From Vigna angularis (Eukaryota; Streptophyta; Magnoliopsida; Fabales; Fabaceae), in the NCBI RefSeq assembly GCF_016808095.1, contig NC_068978.1:21196806-21260805 (forward strand): a stretch of DNA of 64,000 nt. Direction: 5' to 3'. Under the pieces are notes generated by a model. The model was not told the DNA's origin. It did no database searches and was given only the letters and a program-made list of their open reading frames with translations. The first letter of the stretch is position 1, and each line of letters begins with the position of its first letter. Shown here in pieces: positions 44,641 to 56,793 of this stretch. Both the position numbers and the translations under genes were made by a program.

Positions 44641-45635
44641 AAGGACTCTGTATAAAGAGTATTCTCTGCTGAAAAACTACAAATAACATCACACTTGCTT
44701 AATTACAGAAACTTGCTGTCCCAGAAACTTGAGAGCAGAGGGAATATCAATAACTTACAATCCTACTTATTGTGGTTTTTTTATCAGCAAAGAAAAAATA
44801 AATAGAAATAGAGCACTTGTGGGGTACTCTAACCCTTTTACAAAAAATGTGCATGTTAGCCCTCTACATAAGATGTTTAAAGAGCTCAAAAGAGAAGCTT
44901 GCTTCATACAAATAGCTTCCCACATGTGCCAGGTCAACATATATACCTGATTATGATTCAAAATATAAACCCTGCTCATGATTCAATACCCACCAAAGAT
45001 ACAGGAATGCAAAAAGGTGCCTAGTATGCATCTCACTAAACAAAAACAAAAAGGGATAACCAAACTACACCCCAGATTCCTTGTGTTTTATGCTTGGCTT
45101 TCATAGTAACCAGACTTGGTGTTTCTTGTGGTTTCTCTTGGCTTACTTGTTGTGTATTGTATTTGCATATGCGAAAAATCTATATCTTATTGTGTTGTCC
45201 TTAATGCTTTGGATAACTACCTTAATATAATGGTTTTCATACTGAATAATGAAAATAGTATTGCAGATTAAAAGCAATTATTGATATATTAGATAACAGC
45301 TTAAACTTTGAAGTTGAAAGGTTTCTTGAAAAGATAAAACCTCTTTCCAATATTGTTGAGATTAGACATTGACCTATTCTTAAAATATTTGAATTTCTAT
45401 TGATATGCTGGAGACTAGACAACATGTTCCTTTTTCTTGTTTTATCCCATTGTTTTTACTTCCAAATAGCCTCTCTTTTATGAGAGGGGAGGAATGGTGC
45501 ATATTTTGTTTGACTTAGGCATTATGTTTATTCAGGAGTGAAGTTGAACTTCCAATAAAATTTTTTTCTTGTAATTAACTCAGTTTGTTCTTCAAATATT
45601 CCACTTTTTTGACTATTAAAGTTTGTTCTTTGAAG
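44641..45635. other. CACTA-2 interior, no gene; contains one arm of a 24-bp direct repeat
   Basis: The 24-bp word beginning GAAACTTGAGAGCAGAGGG (44724-44747) recurs exactly at 46034-46057, on the other side of the captured CSC1/ERD4 exon. Part of this stretch may be intron sequence of the captured gene. Confidence 0.55.
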
Positions 45636-45824
45636 AATGATGCAGATAAACTGTACAAAAAGCTTACCAATCTTAAACAAAAGAATGATGCTCCTAAAAG
45701 GCATCGGCGAGATGGCTGTTTGGGAATTTGTGGCCGCAAAGTCGATATTGTAGATCACTATGAGAGGAGATTGGGTGATATAGAAGATAATGTGAGACTG
45801 GAACAGTCCTCTGTAGAAGCAAAG
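45636..45824 (+). pseudogene. Captured exon of a CSC1/ERD4-like (OSCA calcium channel family) gene
   Basis: The 189-bp exon is open through 63 codons: NDADKLYKKLTNLKQKNDA, RHRRDGCLGICGRKVDIVDH, then YERRLGDIEDNVRLEQSS. This matches the cytosolic loop of CSC1-like/HYP1 (ERD4-family) membrane proteins. The exon ends GCAAAG before GTAAAC, a plausible donor, and starts after TTTGAAG. The membrane segments of such a protein are not present here, so it is a captured fragment. Confidence 0.8.
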
Positions 45825-47266
45825 GTAAACTATCTTGTTCAGCCACTAAGAACCTACATTACTGGAATTCTGAGAAAATAATTATGTTTCCTCTTAAGTG
45901 TAAAGTTGTTTAATATCTGGTTTGGATTGTAAGGTGCCTGATAGCGAACTGAAATGCTTGGATTATCATTTGCATAAACTAGATTACTGTATTCCTATAG
46001 CTGCTTCACAGTCTCTTCCTGTTTACTGATATGGAAACTTGAGAGCAGAGGGAATATGTCTTTTCGCAATCTTCATTTATTGAAAAACTAACGGACACTA
46101 GGAAACAGCCATAACCAATTGATTAAAGATCGTAAAAGATGAATCCATCCCCACCTATGTACCCTAGTAACTAGGAGAAGATCCACGCACAAACATGTAG
46201 CATTTGGCACTTATGCAGATTTGGTCGCAATTTAGATGTTCTATTTGGGTTATGGCTTTTCACCCACAACTTTTTCCCTTGCAGCAAAGTCAATTACTTA
46301 ACTGTTGCAGATGGATGAAGCTTCTTTTCAAGGCTAGCTAGTTAGGGTTTCCAAATGTATAGCACAGTGTTGAGGTGAAAACTATATATACTTTCAAGAG
46401 TAGGGTATGGACGAATTTCAGATTTTGGCTAATTACTACAACATATATTTTATTCATAATGTTGTCATAGTTTCATTGAAAAGGTTGTTTTATATATTAC
46501 ATTCATTCCAAGTATTTATGTTCTTGAATACGTATATACTGTTCTTGATAAAATTTAAGTGGATTAGAAGATTTATATAGATGTATATTCTTGAAGATTA
46601 ATTAGTAGTCTAATCAAGCCTTTGCGAAGAAATCCAACTGGGATGTCGTATGGTTGAAGGACATACATCATATGCAGAAGCTAATGTGTTGGTAATTTTG
46701 GCAGAGACTGATTGGGTTAAGAAGAAGATAAAAAATAATGAATTGTCTAGAATTGGTTCTGGGGAATGGGTATTTGGTTGAAATCCGAATACCAGTTTTC
46801 TATTGGAGTGTTGAAAGCAGAGTAATTATTAATTTTAAAAGTATAAAAGACAACAAAAAAAGATGGATAGATAGATCTACAGTTTGGAGGCAGGAGGTGA
46901 ATAATCCAATCTTTTATATTCTTGAAGATTAAAATATAAAAGATTTATTTGTAAAAATCATGTGATGTTTAAACCAGTAAAGAGATTAGATTTTCATGAA
47001 TAAAACAGTTAACTAAATTGTACTGAACTAAAAAATAGTTCAGATCAGTTACTTTGAGATGTTTTTAATTACATTACAGTTTTCCTAAACTAGTTTATAG
47101 TTAACTATAAAATTTTACAATACAATGTAGTACAGTGTGCTTTGCCCACCCCTAATCAAAATAACACGGAAATTGAAATTACATAAATGAATTCATCACT
47201 TCTTCTTTCTCCCCTCTACAAGTATGGGTTTATGATCACCCATGGGTACACCAACACATCGTAACT
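45825..47266. other. CACTA-2 interior without a recognised gene
   Basis: AT-rich DNA with the second arm of the 24-bp repeat (46034-46057). I see no coding frame that can be supported. It may contain intron or flank DNA carried along with the CSC1/ERD4 exon. Confidence 0.5.
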
Positions 47267-50200
47267 CTATTCACTGCTAGAACTGTGAAATGAATCTTCA
47301 TCCTCATCTTCACTTTGTCCCTCTTCACTGCATTCTTCTTCCGATTCACTTGTTTCTTCATCCATATAGCGTTGAACTGATGGTACATTGTTGGGGTCCA
47401 CTTCTTCAAGACCGGCTTCTATATCTTGCAATCGGATAACTTCTTCAACTTGAATGATGTCATTAACATGTGACATTTCCTCCGCTTGGTATGGCTCAAT
47501 GGCATCTACCTCATTAGAGTCTATACGACCTCTAGGTTTGGTCTTTATTGCAACACACCAACCCCGTTTGTCGGTGCGCGATGCAGGATATGGTACATAA
47601 TACACTTGTTCTACATTATGTGCAATTATAAAAGGATCAAACAAGTTATATCTTTTATCCATTCGAATATCCACAGTGCCATACTTTGAATCCACTCTTA
47701 TCCCTATTCTTGATGGATCAAACCAATCACAATAAAATAATACAACCTTCTTTTCAATGGTTGAGGTATTATACTCGAGCTCATATATGTGCTTAATGAC
47801 ACCATAGAAATCATCTTCACCCCCTTCTGTAAGGCCTTTAACATGAACCCCACTATTTATAGTCTTCTTGCCCTGGCTCCATGCATGGGTATGAAATTTA
47901 TATCCATTGACAAAGTAGGTATGCCATTCCTTCACACATCTTAAAGGACCAAGTGATAAATCTCTAAGATGTTGGTTTCTGACACTTAAAGGATCGTTAT
48001 GAACCTACAAAAATATATGAACCTATTCAATATAATTAAAAATGAATCAATATGTGATTAACAAATTTATGTCCAAGAATTTGATAAGTTGTACTTGATC
48101 CCTAAACCACAATGGGAAATTTGCATGTATATGTGTCGAACTGTTTGACTCTGAAAGTTGATAGGTATGTAAGAATGAGCTGTCCATAGGTATGAGAATA
48201 TTCAGTCAATATCAATTTAATATGATGAAAACAAAATCCATACACAAATGCAATTTATTTGGAGCCTTACTGAAGATAAGGTTGAACTTCATTGCAATTG
48301 ATCAAGATATGAACATGAGCTGATCTCAATTCTTCGTCACTTAGCCAATGAGTTGATTCCCTCCCGGAATGACGACCACCTTCGTCAAACACTGATAATG
48401 TTGTCCTTTCAACTTAAGTGTCTACTTCGTTTCTCATGCTTTGTGGTGTTAACATAAAGTTCTTGAAGTAGTGTGAACAAAAATGAGTTGTTTCTTTGTG
48501 CAAATATGATGCCACTATTGATCCTTCAACCCTAGCTTTATTCTTAACTGAACGTTTAGCATATCCCATGAACCTACAATTTAAGAAAGTGGTATGTTAG
48601 TTTCAATATGTGTTGCATCTAAATTCAACTGTTGAATGAGATATTGTCACCTTTCAAATGGGTACATCCACCTATATTGGACCGGTCCACCAAGTCTTGC
48701 CTCATATGGAAGATGTACAGGGAGATGTTCCATACAATCAAAGAATGAGGGGGGGAATATTCTCTCCATCTTGCAAATAATGATTGGAATGTTTTCTTCC
48801 ATCTTCCGAAGGTCGACCTCATTCAATGTTGTACAACATAAATCTCTAAAGAAATGACTTACTTCTGTAATGGGATTGAGAACATGAGTCGGTAAAGAAC
48901 TAAACGCTATAGGAAGTAAGCATTCCATAAACACATGGCAGTCATGACTTTTCATCCCAATGACCTTTCCCCTATTCACATCAACACACCTTGACAAGTT
49001 AGAAGAATATCCGTCAGGCATCCTAAGATCTTTCAACCACTGACAGACCTGTTTTGATTGGTCTACTGAAAGTGTATAATTAGCTTTTGGCTTGTACATC
49101 TTTCCATTTGTATGAGTTTTGAGCTCCAAGTCTTTTCGTTTACAATACAAGCTTAAATCCATTCGGGCCTTTTCATTGTCTTTTGACTTTCCACTGACAT
49201 TCATCACAGTATTAAAAATGTTGTCAAAAAAATTCTTCTCAATATGCATGAAATCAAGATTATGCCTTAACAAATTATCCTTCCAATATGGTAGATCCCA
49301 AAAGATGTTTTTTTTCGTCCAATTATGCCACTCACCGTATCCATCTATTCTTGGTGCACCATTTTCAGTTACTTTAGGATAACCATTAACTCTATTCCAA
49401 ACTTCTGTTCCCGTCAAATATGGTGGCACGTCTTCCATGTCCACTTCCCCCTTTTTGAAAGCATTCTTATTTCTCCTAAAGGCATGGTCATTTGGTAAAA
49501 ACCTCCGATGGGAGTCAAACCACGAATTTTTTCGCCCATTATATAATCTAAAAGCCTTTGAATGCTCCATGCAATGTGGACAAGCCAATTTACCATGGGT
49601 GCTCCATCCAGACAGCATACCATAAGCAGGAAAATCATTAATTGTCCACATTAGCATTGCCCTCATGATAAAGTTTTGTCGCCTTGAAATATCGTATGTT
49701 ATGACACCACTCCACAACTTTTTCAAGTCATCTATCAAGGGCTCTAGGTATACATCAATGCGTACTTTTGGATTGAATGGTCCCGGAATGAGACAAGTCA
49801 AAAACATGTAGGGTTTAGACATGCACATTTCTGGAGGCAGGTTGTACGGCGTGACAATTACTGGCCAACACGAATATGGTATAGATGATGCCTGCACATA
49901 TGGATTAAAACCATCGGAGCATAAACCAAGTCGAACATTGCGTGGCTCAATGGAAAAATCACGATGTACTCTATCAAAGTGCCTCCACGCCTCTCCATCA
50001 CATGGATGACGCAAAACACCATTTGACGACTTGTTGTGATGGTGCCATGTCATTTCTGTTGCAGTTTCTTTTGAGGCATACATTCTTTGAAGTCTTGGAA
50101 TTATTGGCAAATAGAACATGGATTTAACGGGAACTTTTTTTTTTGAACTTGCTCCTGTCTTGTGTTGTTGATACCTTGGCTTCCCACAAAATTTGCATTC

Positions 50201-50953
50201 AACTAACGCTCCATCCATCTTACCATACTCATTATCATAGAATAGCATGCAACCATCCACACAACAATCAATCCTCTGCGACTGTAATCCCAGCTTCGAC
50301 ACTATCTTTTTTGCATCGTAGTAAGTTTTCGGTAAACCACATTTGTGTGGTGTTACATCCAAAAGCATTTTTGCAAAAAAATCTATGCATTGGTTAGGAA
50401 TATTCCAATTCGACTTGCAAGCTAAAAGCCTCACACACATTGATAATTTGGAGTCTGATGCTCCTTCATACAAAGGCGTATTTGCCTCCAACAAAAGGTT
50501 ATAAAACCTTTGAGTTTCTTCATTTGGAGCCTCTTCTATGTTAGAAGAATTTGATGCTTGGAAGGGTTGTCTTTGTATGAGAGCATCATGGACCATGTCT
50601 TCCATCGTGATAACTTGTTCATTTGGTTCACCTTCTGTCTCCACACCCCTGAAAGTGACATCATTATCTAAATCAGCTTCTTGCATGGTTTCCCCGTGAT
50701 CCTCCCAAATGAAATAATTAGGCTTGAAACCGTTTTTATACAGGTGAACCTTCACAACTCTTTCGTTCAAAATCTTTGTACAATCGCACTTTGAACATGG
50801 ACATCGAAGCCCCCCATCTCTTTGATAACGGTCTTGTTCACAAGCTTTAATTATAAACTCTTCAACACCCAAAACAAATGACTCTTTCAACGCACCTCTT
50901 CCTCTATAACACCTATCGTACATCCATGAACGATTTGGTGGAACTTGATCCAT
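47267..50953 (-). pseudogene. CACTA-2 TNP2 transposase (Transposase_21, DUF4218, DUF4216), one internal stop
   Basis: Four minus-strand exons fit by splice site and phase: 50953-48651, 48573-48271, 48179-48095 and 48004-47267, 1143 codons including the terminal stop. Exon 1 holds the N-terminal transposase-associated domain (SWMYDRCYRGRGALKESF, with the Cys pair CPCSKCDC), then Transposase_21 (CGKPRYQ ... PIIPRLQRMY ... WRHFDRVHRDFS). The end of exon 1 and exon 2 (PLPIAFSSLP-like block, FSHYFKNFM-type block) carry DUF4218. Exon 4 is DUF4216 (WHTYFVNGYKFHT, YYVPYPASRTDKRGWCV) with an acidic tail. A TAA at 48416-48414 in exon 2 interrupts the frame. This family catalyses excision and integration at CACTA termini. 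Apart from that stop it looks intact. Confidence 0.88.
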
Positions 50954-53900
50954 GTTCTGTATACATATCAATTAACGACAAATTAGCCATTACTTAATAC
51001 AAGGCTAAATTAATTGAAAGTTCAACACTAAACAATCAAGTAATTCAATTTCCATCACTGCTCCTTGGAAGGTAATGTTAGGTAAGTACTTAGTCATGTT
51101 AGTTTACAAGGTTTGGCATATTCATGGGGTATAGATGTTCATGCTTTATGAAAAGTGATGTTGTTATAAAGAGTACACATGGTTGGATACTTTGGGGTGT
51201 TGTTTGTAAATGAAAAAGTGTCATGGATACACTTTCAAACCATGTATATTGTGGATATCTTGTTTTTAGCCTCTTGCATTAAGTATACATTGTTGGGGCA
51301 CTTATCTATACTCTTTGACCAAGAGTGCGGGTAAGAGAGTATTGAGTATTCTCTTCCATTGTTTGAAGAGAAAAGAACGAGTTTTAAGTATGAGAGGAGT
51401 GGAAGTGAGGTTTGAGTGAGTTGGGGTACATGGGTTGATACAAATAATGAAGAAAGGAGAACTTTGGTGTCAATGGTGTGGAAAAAGATCATGAAAGAAT
51501 AATAGTGTTAGTGGAGTGAGGAGATGGACATGTTACAAATCAGCTAGCAAGGCAAGAAGAGAAGATGGAAGTTTTGGAGTTGGAGTTGAGAAGGGGCATA
51601 CTTTGATTGAGCCTCAACAAAATGAGGAGGAGGATTAGGAAGAGGTGAAAAAAAATTTGAATATTTGAAATGGAACAAGACTGGCAGAATCATGTGACCA
51701 TATGTCATTACCAGACAAAGCCAAAAAATGCCAGTGACACCATGGATATTTTGTTATTAAAAAATAAACTGTCAAATTAGGAAATGCTAAGAGGAAAACA
51801 AGCATAAATTTTGCTTGTAAAAAGGAGGTCAGAGCAAGAAGAACTCAGTATAAGAGGTGAATCCTTCACAGGAACAGAATTGATTTTATTGGAGTGTGCG
51901 TGCTCAAAGAACTTGGACTTAATGGATTAGGTTATTAGAAATTGTAGCTGACACCTACAAGGTTCCGAGATGTCATGAGTGAGTTTATCTCCTCCTTATA
52001 AGAAAAGTTGGAGTATGTGAAGAAACTATTGAAGAGTCACTATGTACAGAGAAAATATGTTCAATTATTTCCATATGTAGACAGATAAGAAGAACAGATC
52101 CTTGATCAAATTTTGTTAATCATCCAACAGATTCTATGTAGGTGAAGAGCATTTATGTGGAACTCTACTTTTACCTAGATACACTGATCCAGGTGTTTTC
52201 TCATATGAATTGACCCCAGATTTTCCCCAGATGCAATAACCCTGATGGGTAACCTAAATGCCCTGGCCCCAACTTTTTCCATAGTGCATTGGTCCTGGTT
52301 GTTTTCCCTAAATTCACTGTCCCCAACTAGTTGCTAGATGCACTAGCTCCAACTATTGCCAAAAGCATTGGTCCTAGTAATTCCTGCAATGACCCCAACT
52401 ATTTTCTAAACTCACAAGTCCCAACTTTATTCCAAATGCAAAGGCCTTAACTTTGTCCCAAATCCCAGAGTTGTTTCTCCAACCATTGTTTTCAGTCAAT
52501 TTTGATTTTTATGTTTTTAAACATTGAACTTGCAGGGCAGTGAATTATTTTCTTGTAACAAGCTGACACTCAGTAAACATCCTCTTATGGAGGAGTGTAG
52601 AAAGACAGTAAATATCTAAAGATATTATCTTGATAGTAGAGGGTAGTGGTGAAGTTTGTAAGGTCACTGTTTGTTAGGGAAAGGAAGTTTGTAAGATGGG
52701 AAATTGGACTTTAAGGTCATTGTTTCCTATATCACATTATTCAAAAACTAGGCTTCTACTCTACATTTATAAATTGGAAAAGGAATGTTTGGGGTATTGT
52801 TTACTAAAGAACCAAAGTAATAAGTAAGGATTCCAAAGCAAGCAATGGTGCTGCTTGCAGCACTCATTCTAATGTACAAGAAAACAAAATAAAAATATGG
52901 CAGAAGGCATGATAGCCAATAGTAGAAACCAAATTAATAAATATATCTATAAATGCTAAATATATAACATATAATAGAAGATAAATAAATAAATTAAAGA
53001 AAACAAACTCATTGACTCAAATCCAAGAAAACATCACAACTCCAACATTATTTTGGGAAAATAAATCCAAATAAAAGGTTATAACCACTTACTTGAGTTT
53101 TGATTTCACTGTTTTACTACAACTTTGGGGGAAATTTTGACCTAATGATTAACATAAATCACAGTCAAGACAAAGAACACTACTTATTACTTCAAAAATG
53201 CTAGGACTATAACATTAAGCATACCTTTCAGGAACTGTGGACAATCTTCTTTGCTTCTTTGCAGATTTAATAAAACAGTACATTCAAAGCTGGCTGGTTC
53301 AAATAAAGACTCAAAGAATGCCTAAACACTAGATCTAACTACAGGATATCAGCTAGAAGATTTAAAGTGACCTAAAACCACACAAAGACAGCAAGCACGG
53401 TGCAAACTGGTGTGGAAGGAGAGAAGCAAACTGGTGTGGAAAGAGAACTGTAAAATGTTTTTCATGATGAATGAATTGGTTGATGTTTACTCCTTTTGTT
53501 GAAATCCCAGTGCATGTTCATTTAGTTTTCTGCACATTTGTACAATCTCCTCTAGCCTTTATTTTAGAAGTAGAGTAGCACGTTCAAGAGGTGATTTACC
53601 TTTTATAGAAGTAGGATGCCATCACTTAAAAGAAAAGAACCCAAAAAATTGTCAATTTTGAGAAAGAACTCTCGGTTTCGAGAAGAAGACAAGGACTTGT
53701 ACGTTTGTGAAAAGTAGAAGTGAATTTTGGTGAGAATAGAATGGTGATTGAACATAGAGAAATGGAGTGTAGGGTAGCGTAGTTGTAGTGGAGAGACCTT
53801 CAGAGGAGCTGTTGTGGGGAAAGAAGTCCAGCAGCTGGACAGTGGATATGGCTGGAACAGAGAGCTGGAACAGTAGGAGCTTGGCACATGTGATGGAAGG

Positions 53901-56154
53901 TTATGGTTGAAGCTAAATGGTGTGAAATCACATGTTTTGTTTATGCAATCAAATTTGATGGTGCGCGACAGCCTCATCAATGATAATCACATCAACATTA
54001 ACATTTGAATTTATAAGATATAAAAAGATGTTAATAAAAACATAAATATGAACTTAGATGAAAAATTAAAAAAAAAAATCAAGTACAGTACATCACTTAA
54101 GGCTATATATGCATAAAACAGTCACTTCAAAGTTGTTATATACGCAGAAAACTACACCAAGGTCACATATAAGTCTTAGTTACATTGTTGACTGGGACTT
54201 CATTACTAAATAGAGTAGATCTTAAGTTCAACATTTGCAGTTTGAAATAAACAAACACATATATAAGAGGGCTAAAATAATTCATATACTGTTAGTATTT
54301 AATGTTATGAATGCACCTGCACGATGATTCATACAGAAAAGAAAAACTTTCTATATATGCATAGATTCTTCATTCGAGAATAATAATATACACCTTAGAA
54401 TGTGTGAACTCGTGATACTAAACCACACTGCACATTATTTCATGGAACAACACTAGAATTATATTTTCTTTTTCTTGACTTTTGGAACACCACATTAAGG
54501 TTTTTCCTCACTTTGTTCGATGAAAAAAAGTAGGGTCGACCCTACTGTGAAATCTAAATAAAATACTTATTGATCAGTTCATATTACAGGAGTAATCAAA
54601 TCATCCTTTTGTGGTACTGCACAAGATTATCTTTATCTCTCTCTCCATCCCATGAATATTGTAAATGTCAGTTTTCAGTACAAGCTCATTCTTTGCCCGT
54701 TACTGAGGGAACAAGGTTCCTCTATTCATTCCACCAACCTTTGGTTGAGGAGGTTTGAAGAATTGCTTCATTATGTTAAGCTCTAAACAAGTTCATTGAA
54801 GATGTCAAACATTGCCAACTACAGTCAATTTTGTCTCTTAATGTCAAGTAATTATATCTGGACAATCACCAATTAGTATAGACAATCACGGACACACCAT
54901 TTCTCTTTTTTTCTTCTTTCAATCATATTACAACTATAGTCCCTTTCTTCTCTCTAGGGTGTAGGTTCATGCATTATTTCAAGTTTTTAATAAAAATCTC
55001 TTTGCTTAGCTCCCATAATCCACCTCAAAAGACTAATACAAAGAGTACAAATATCAAATAAAACCAGACCTATATGCACTATCCACCACTGTCTATTACT
55101 GTTTACGACAGCTACATAACAGTATATACAAGCATATGTATCTTATAGATATGCATGAAATTTACTACCTCACAGATTAAAGTCACTGATCTTGGTTTCA
55201 AGAAGGGTGTGGAGTCAGAAGTGGGGAAAAAGAACTTTTATTCAAAAATGTGAAGTAAAGTTTGGCAGCTTATTCCTATATCACAAGATCAAGCACAATC
55301 CCCAAAGTGCTTAATTGTGTCCTGTTTTTGTCTAAATTAATAAAGTTGTTGGAAGTTAGATGAATATAGAAAACTGTCTGAAGCAGTGTAATATGACAGT
55401 TTAGGTTTGTGGTGTTTGCTTCAAGTCTTGGACCAATGGAGTCGGACAGAGTTTTGATTCATAATACACCTAATGTTTCTATTCAAATGGAAGAACTTGA
55501 TTTTTATTATAGTTAATATGAAAGTTAACAGGAGTGTACAATTTTCTTTTTTCCCTTTTCAATTTAGCAAATACATACCTCTAAACCTAGTATCTATCAT
55601 TCAACAACTGGAATAATTTTCAATAGGTTATTAATCTTGCCCAAATTCTTTGCCACTTCCAAATGAAATAACCTTCAAATTCCATGGTCAACATTATCCT
55701 ATTCAGCAACAGAGTTCATGCAGTGACAATAACTGATGTGTAGCATCTAATATGAAATCCAAAGATTAGCCATTCATGTCATATTATAGTACTGACAACA
55801 TTTATGATTGGACCGATCACACACAACCAAAGCATCCATAGCCAACTTATATTAACTATACATATAAAGAGACAGAGTAGATCAATCATGCAACTTTATT
55901 CAAACTTACCTATAACTAAGTTTTATTTACCTATACTACAACATTTATCATTTGATTATCATCCATCAATTGATTTAATGCATTTAAAAGTTACAGGACA
56001 ACTTCCAATCACACAATATTGCTCACGGCACCATGCTCTCTTCACAGCCAATACATTATTACAATACACATGGATTAAATCTTCGCATGTATCACTTCCA
56101 TATTTAAAATAGAATATCTTACCACATCTATTTCATGACTCGAGCAACAAAGGT
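50954..56154. other. CACTA-2 right interior, non-coding
   Basis: A 5.2-kb stretch upstream of the transposase gene. No gene is supported. At 52190-52450 words such as TTGGTCCTAG, CCCCAACTATTTTC and AAATGCA recur in a degenerate tandem pattern of about 35-40 bp. The part at 53350-53405 is related to 9340-9400 near CACTA-1. Small frames (for example 53603-53980) lack recognisable domains. Some of this DNA may be 5' UTR or introns of the transposase transcript or further captured flank. Confidence 0.5.
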
Positions 56155-56793
56155 GATGTGCTTAATCTGATTGAGTTATTGATGAATCAATTGCTTAAAC
56201 TAGATGGTATAATGGTTGAAGGGGATGTCAACTTAAAGACGAAAATTCAGGTCATGCTAGATACTGAGATGCATTTTACTGATTTTTGTTTATCAGTGTA
56301 TCTCAAATTACATTTGTTTAAGCACTTATAGTTCTAATGTTAGTGAAAAATTAATTTTGAAGGTCAAAAGAGTTCAAAAGTATGTTGAAACTCTGGATTA
56401 GATGAAGATTAACAATTCCTTGCTTGGTAGCAATGGACATCATGCACCAGTGCAGCATCAACAAAAGCATTCAATGGCCAAAAACTGGGACCAGATTTAC
56501 ACCAACAACAAAAGCACTCAAATGGACATAATAGATTACCCTTAGCACCAATTCAGGAACAACAACAACAAATACAACCAGGGAACTCAAATGAAAATTT
56601 CCTACAACTTTACCATGAAGAACAACATCAACCCTCAAGGAATTCCACCTCAAGAGTTGTAGTTACCACAAATTGGGAATTGTTTGATTTTGCCCCACCA
56701 TTAATCCCTGTTCAATCCACATCCTCTCCCCCACCACCCCCAATGTCCAATACTTCAGGTCTTCCCAAGTTCAATTGGGAACTCTTGAACTAA
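56155..56793 (+). pseudogene. Captured 3' part of a BAG-domain co-chaperone gene
   Basis: The plus strand encodes LIELLMNQLLKLDGIMVEGD then VNLKTKIQ, followed by a GT donor, an intron of about 110 bp, and after TTTTGAAG the reading VKRVQKYVETLD. This is the BAG domain of plant BAG1-4-type Hsp70 regulators. A TAG replaces a Leu-type codon right after it (about 56399). Downstream frames keep the Gln/Asn-rich linker and the C-terminus NWELFDFAPPLIPVQSTSSP ... FNWELLN, stopping at 56793. The original exon-intron structure is retained, so capture was from DNA and not from mRNA. At least one stop and frame changes disable it. Confidence 0.75.
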
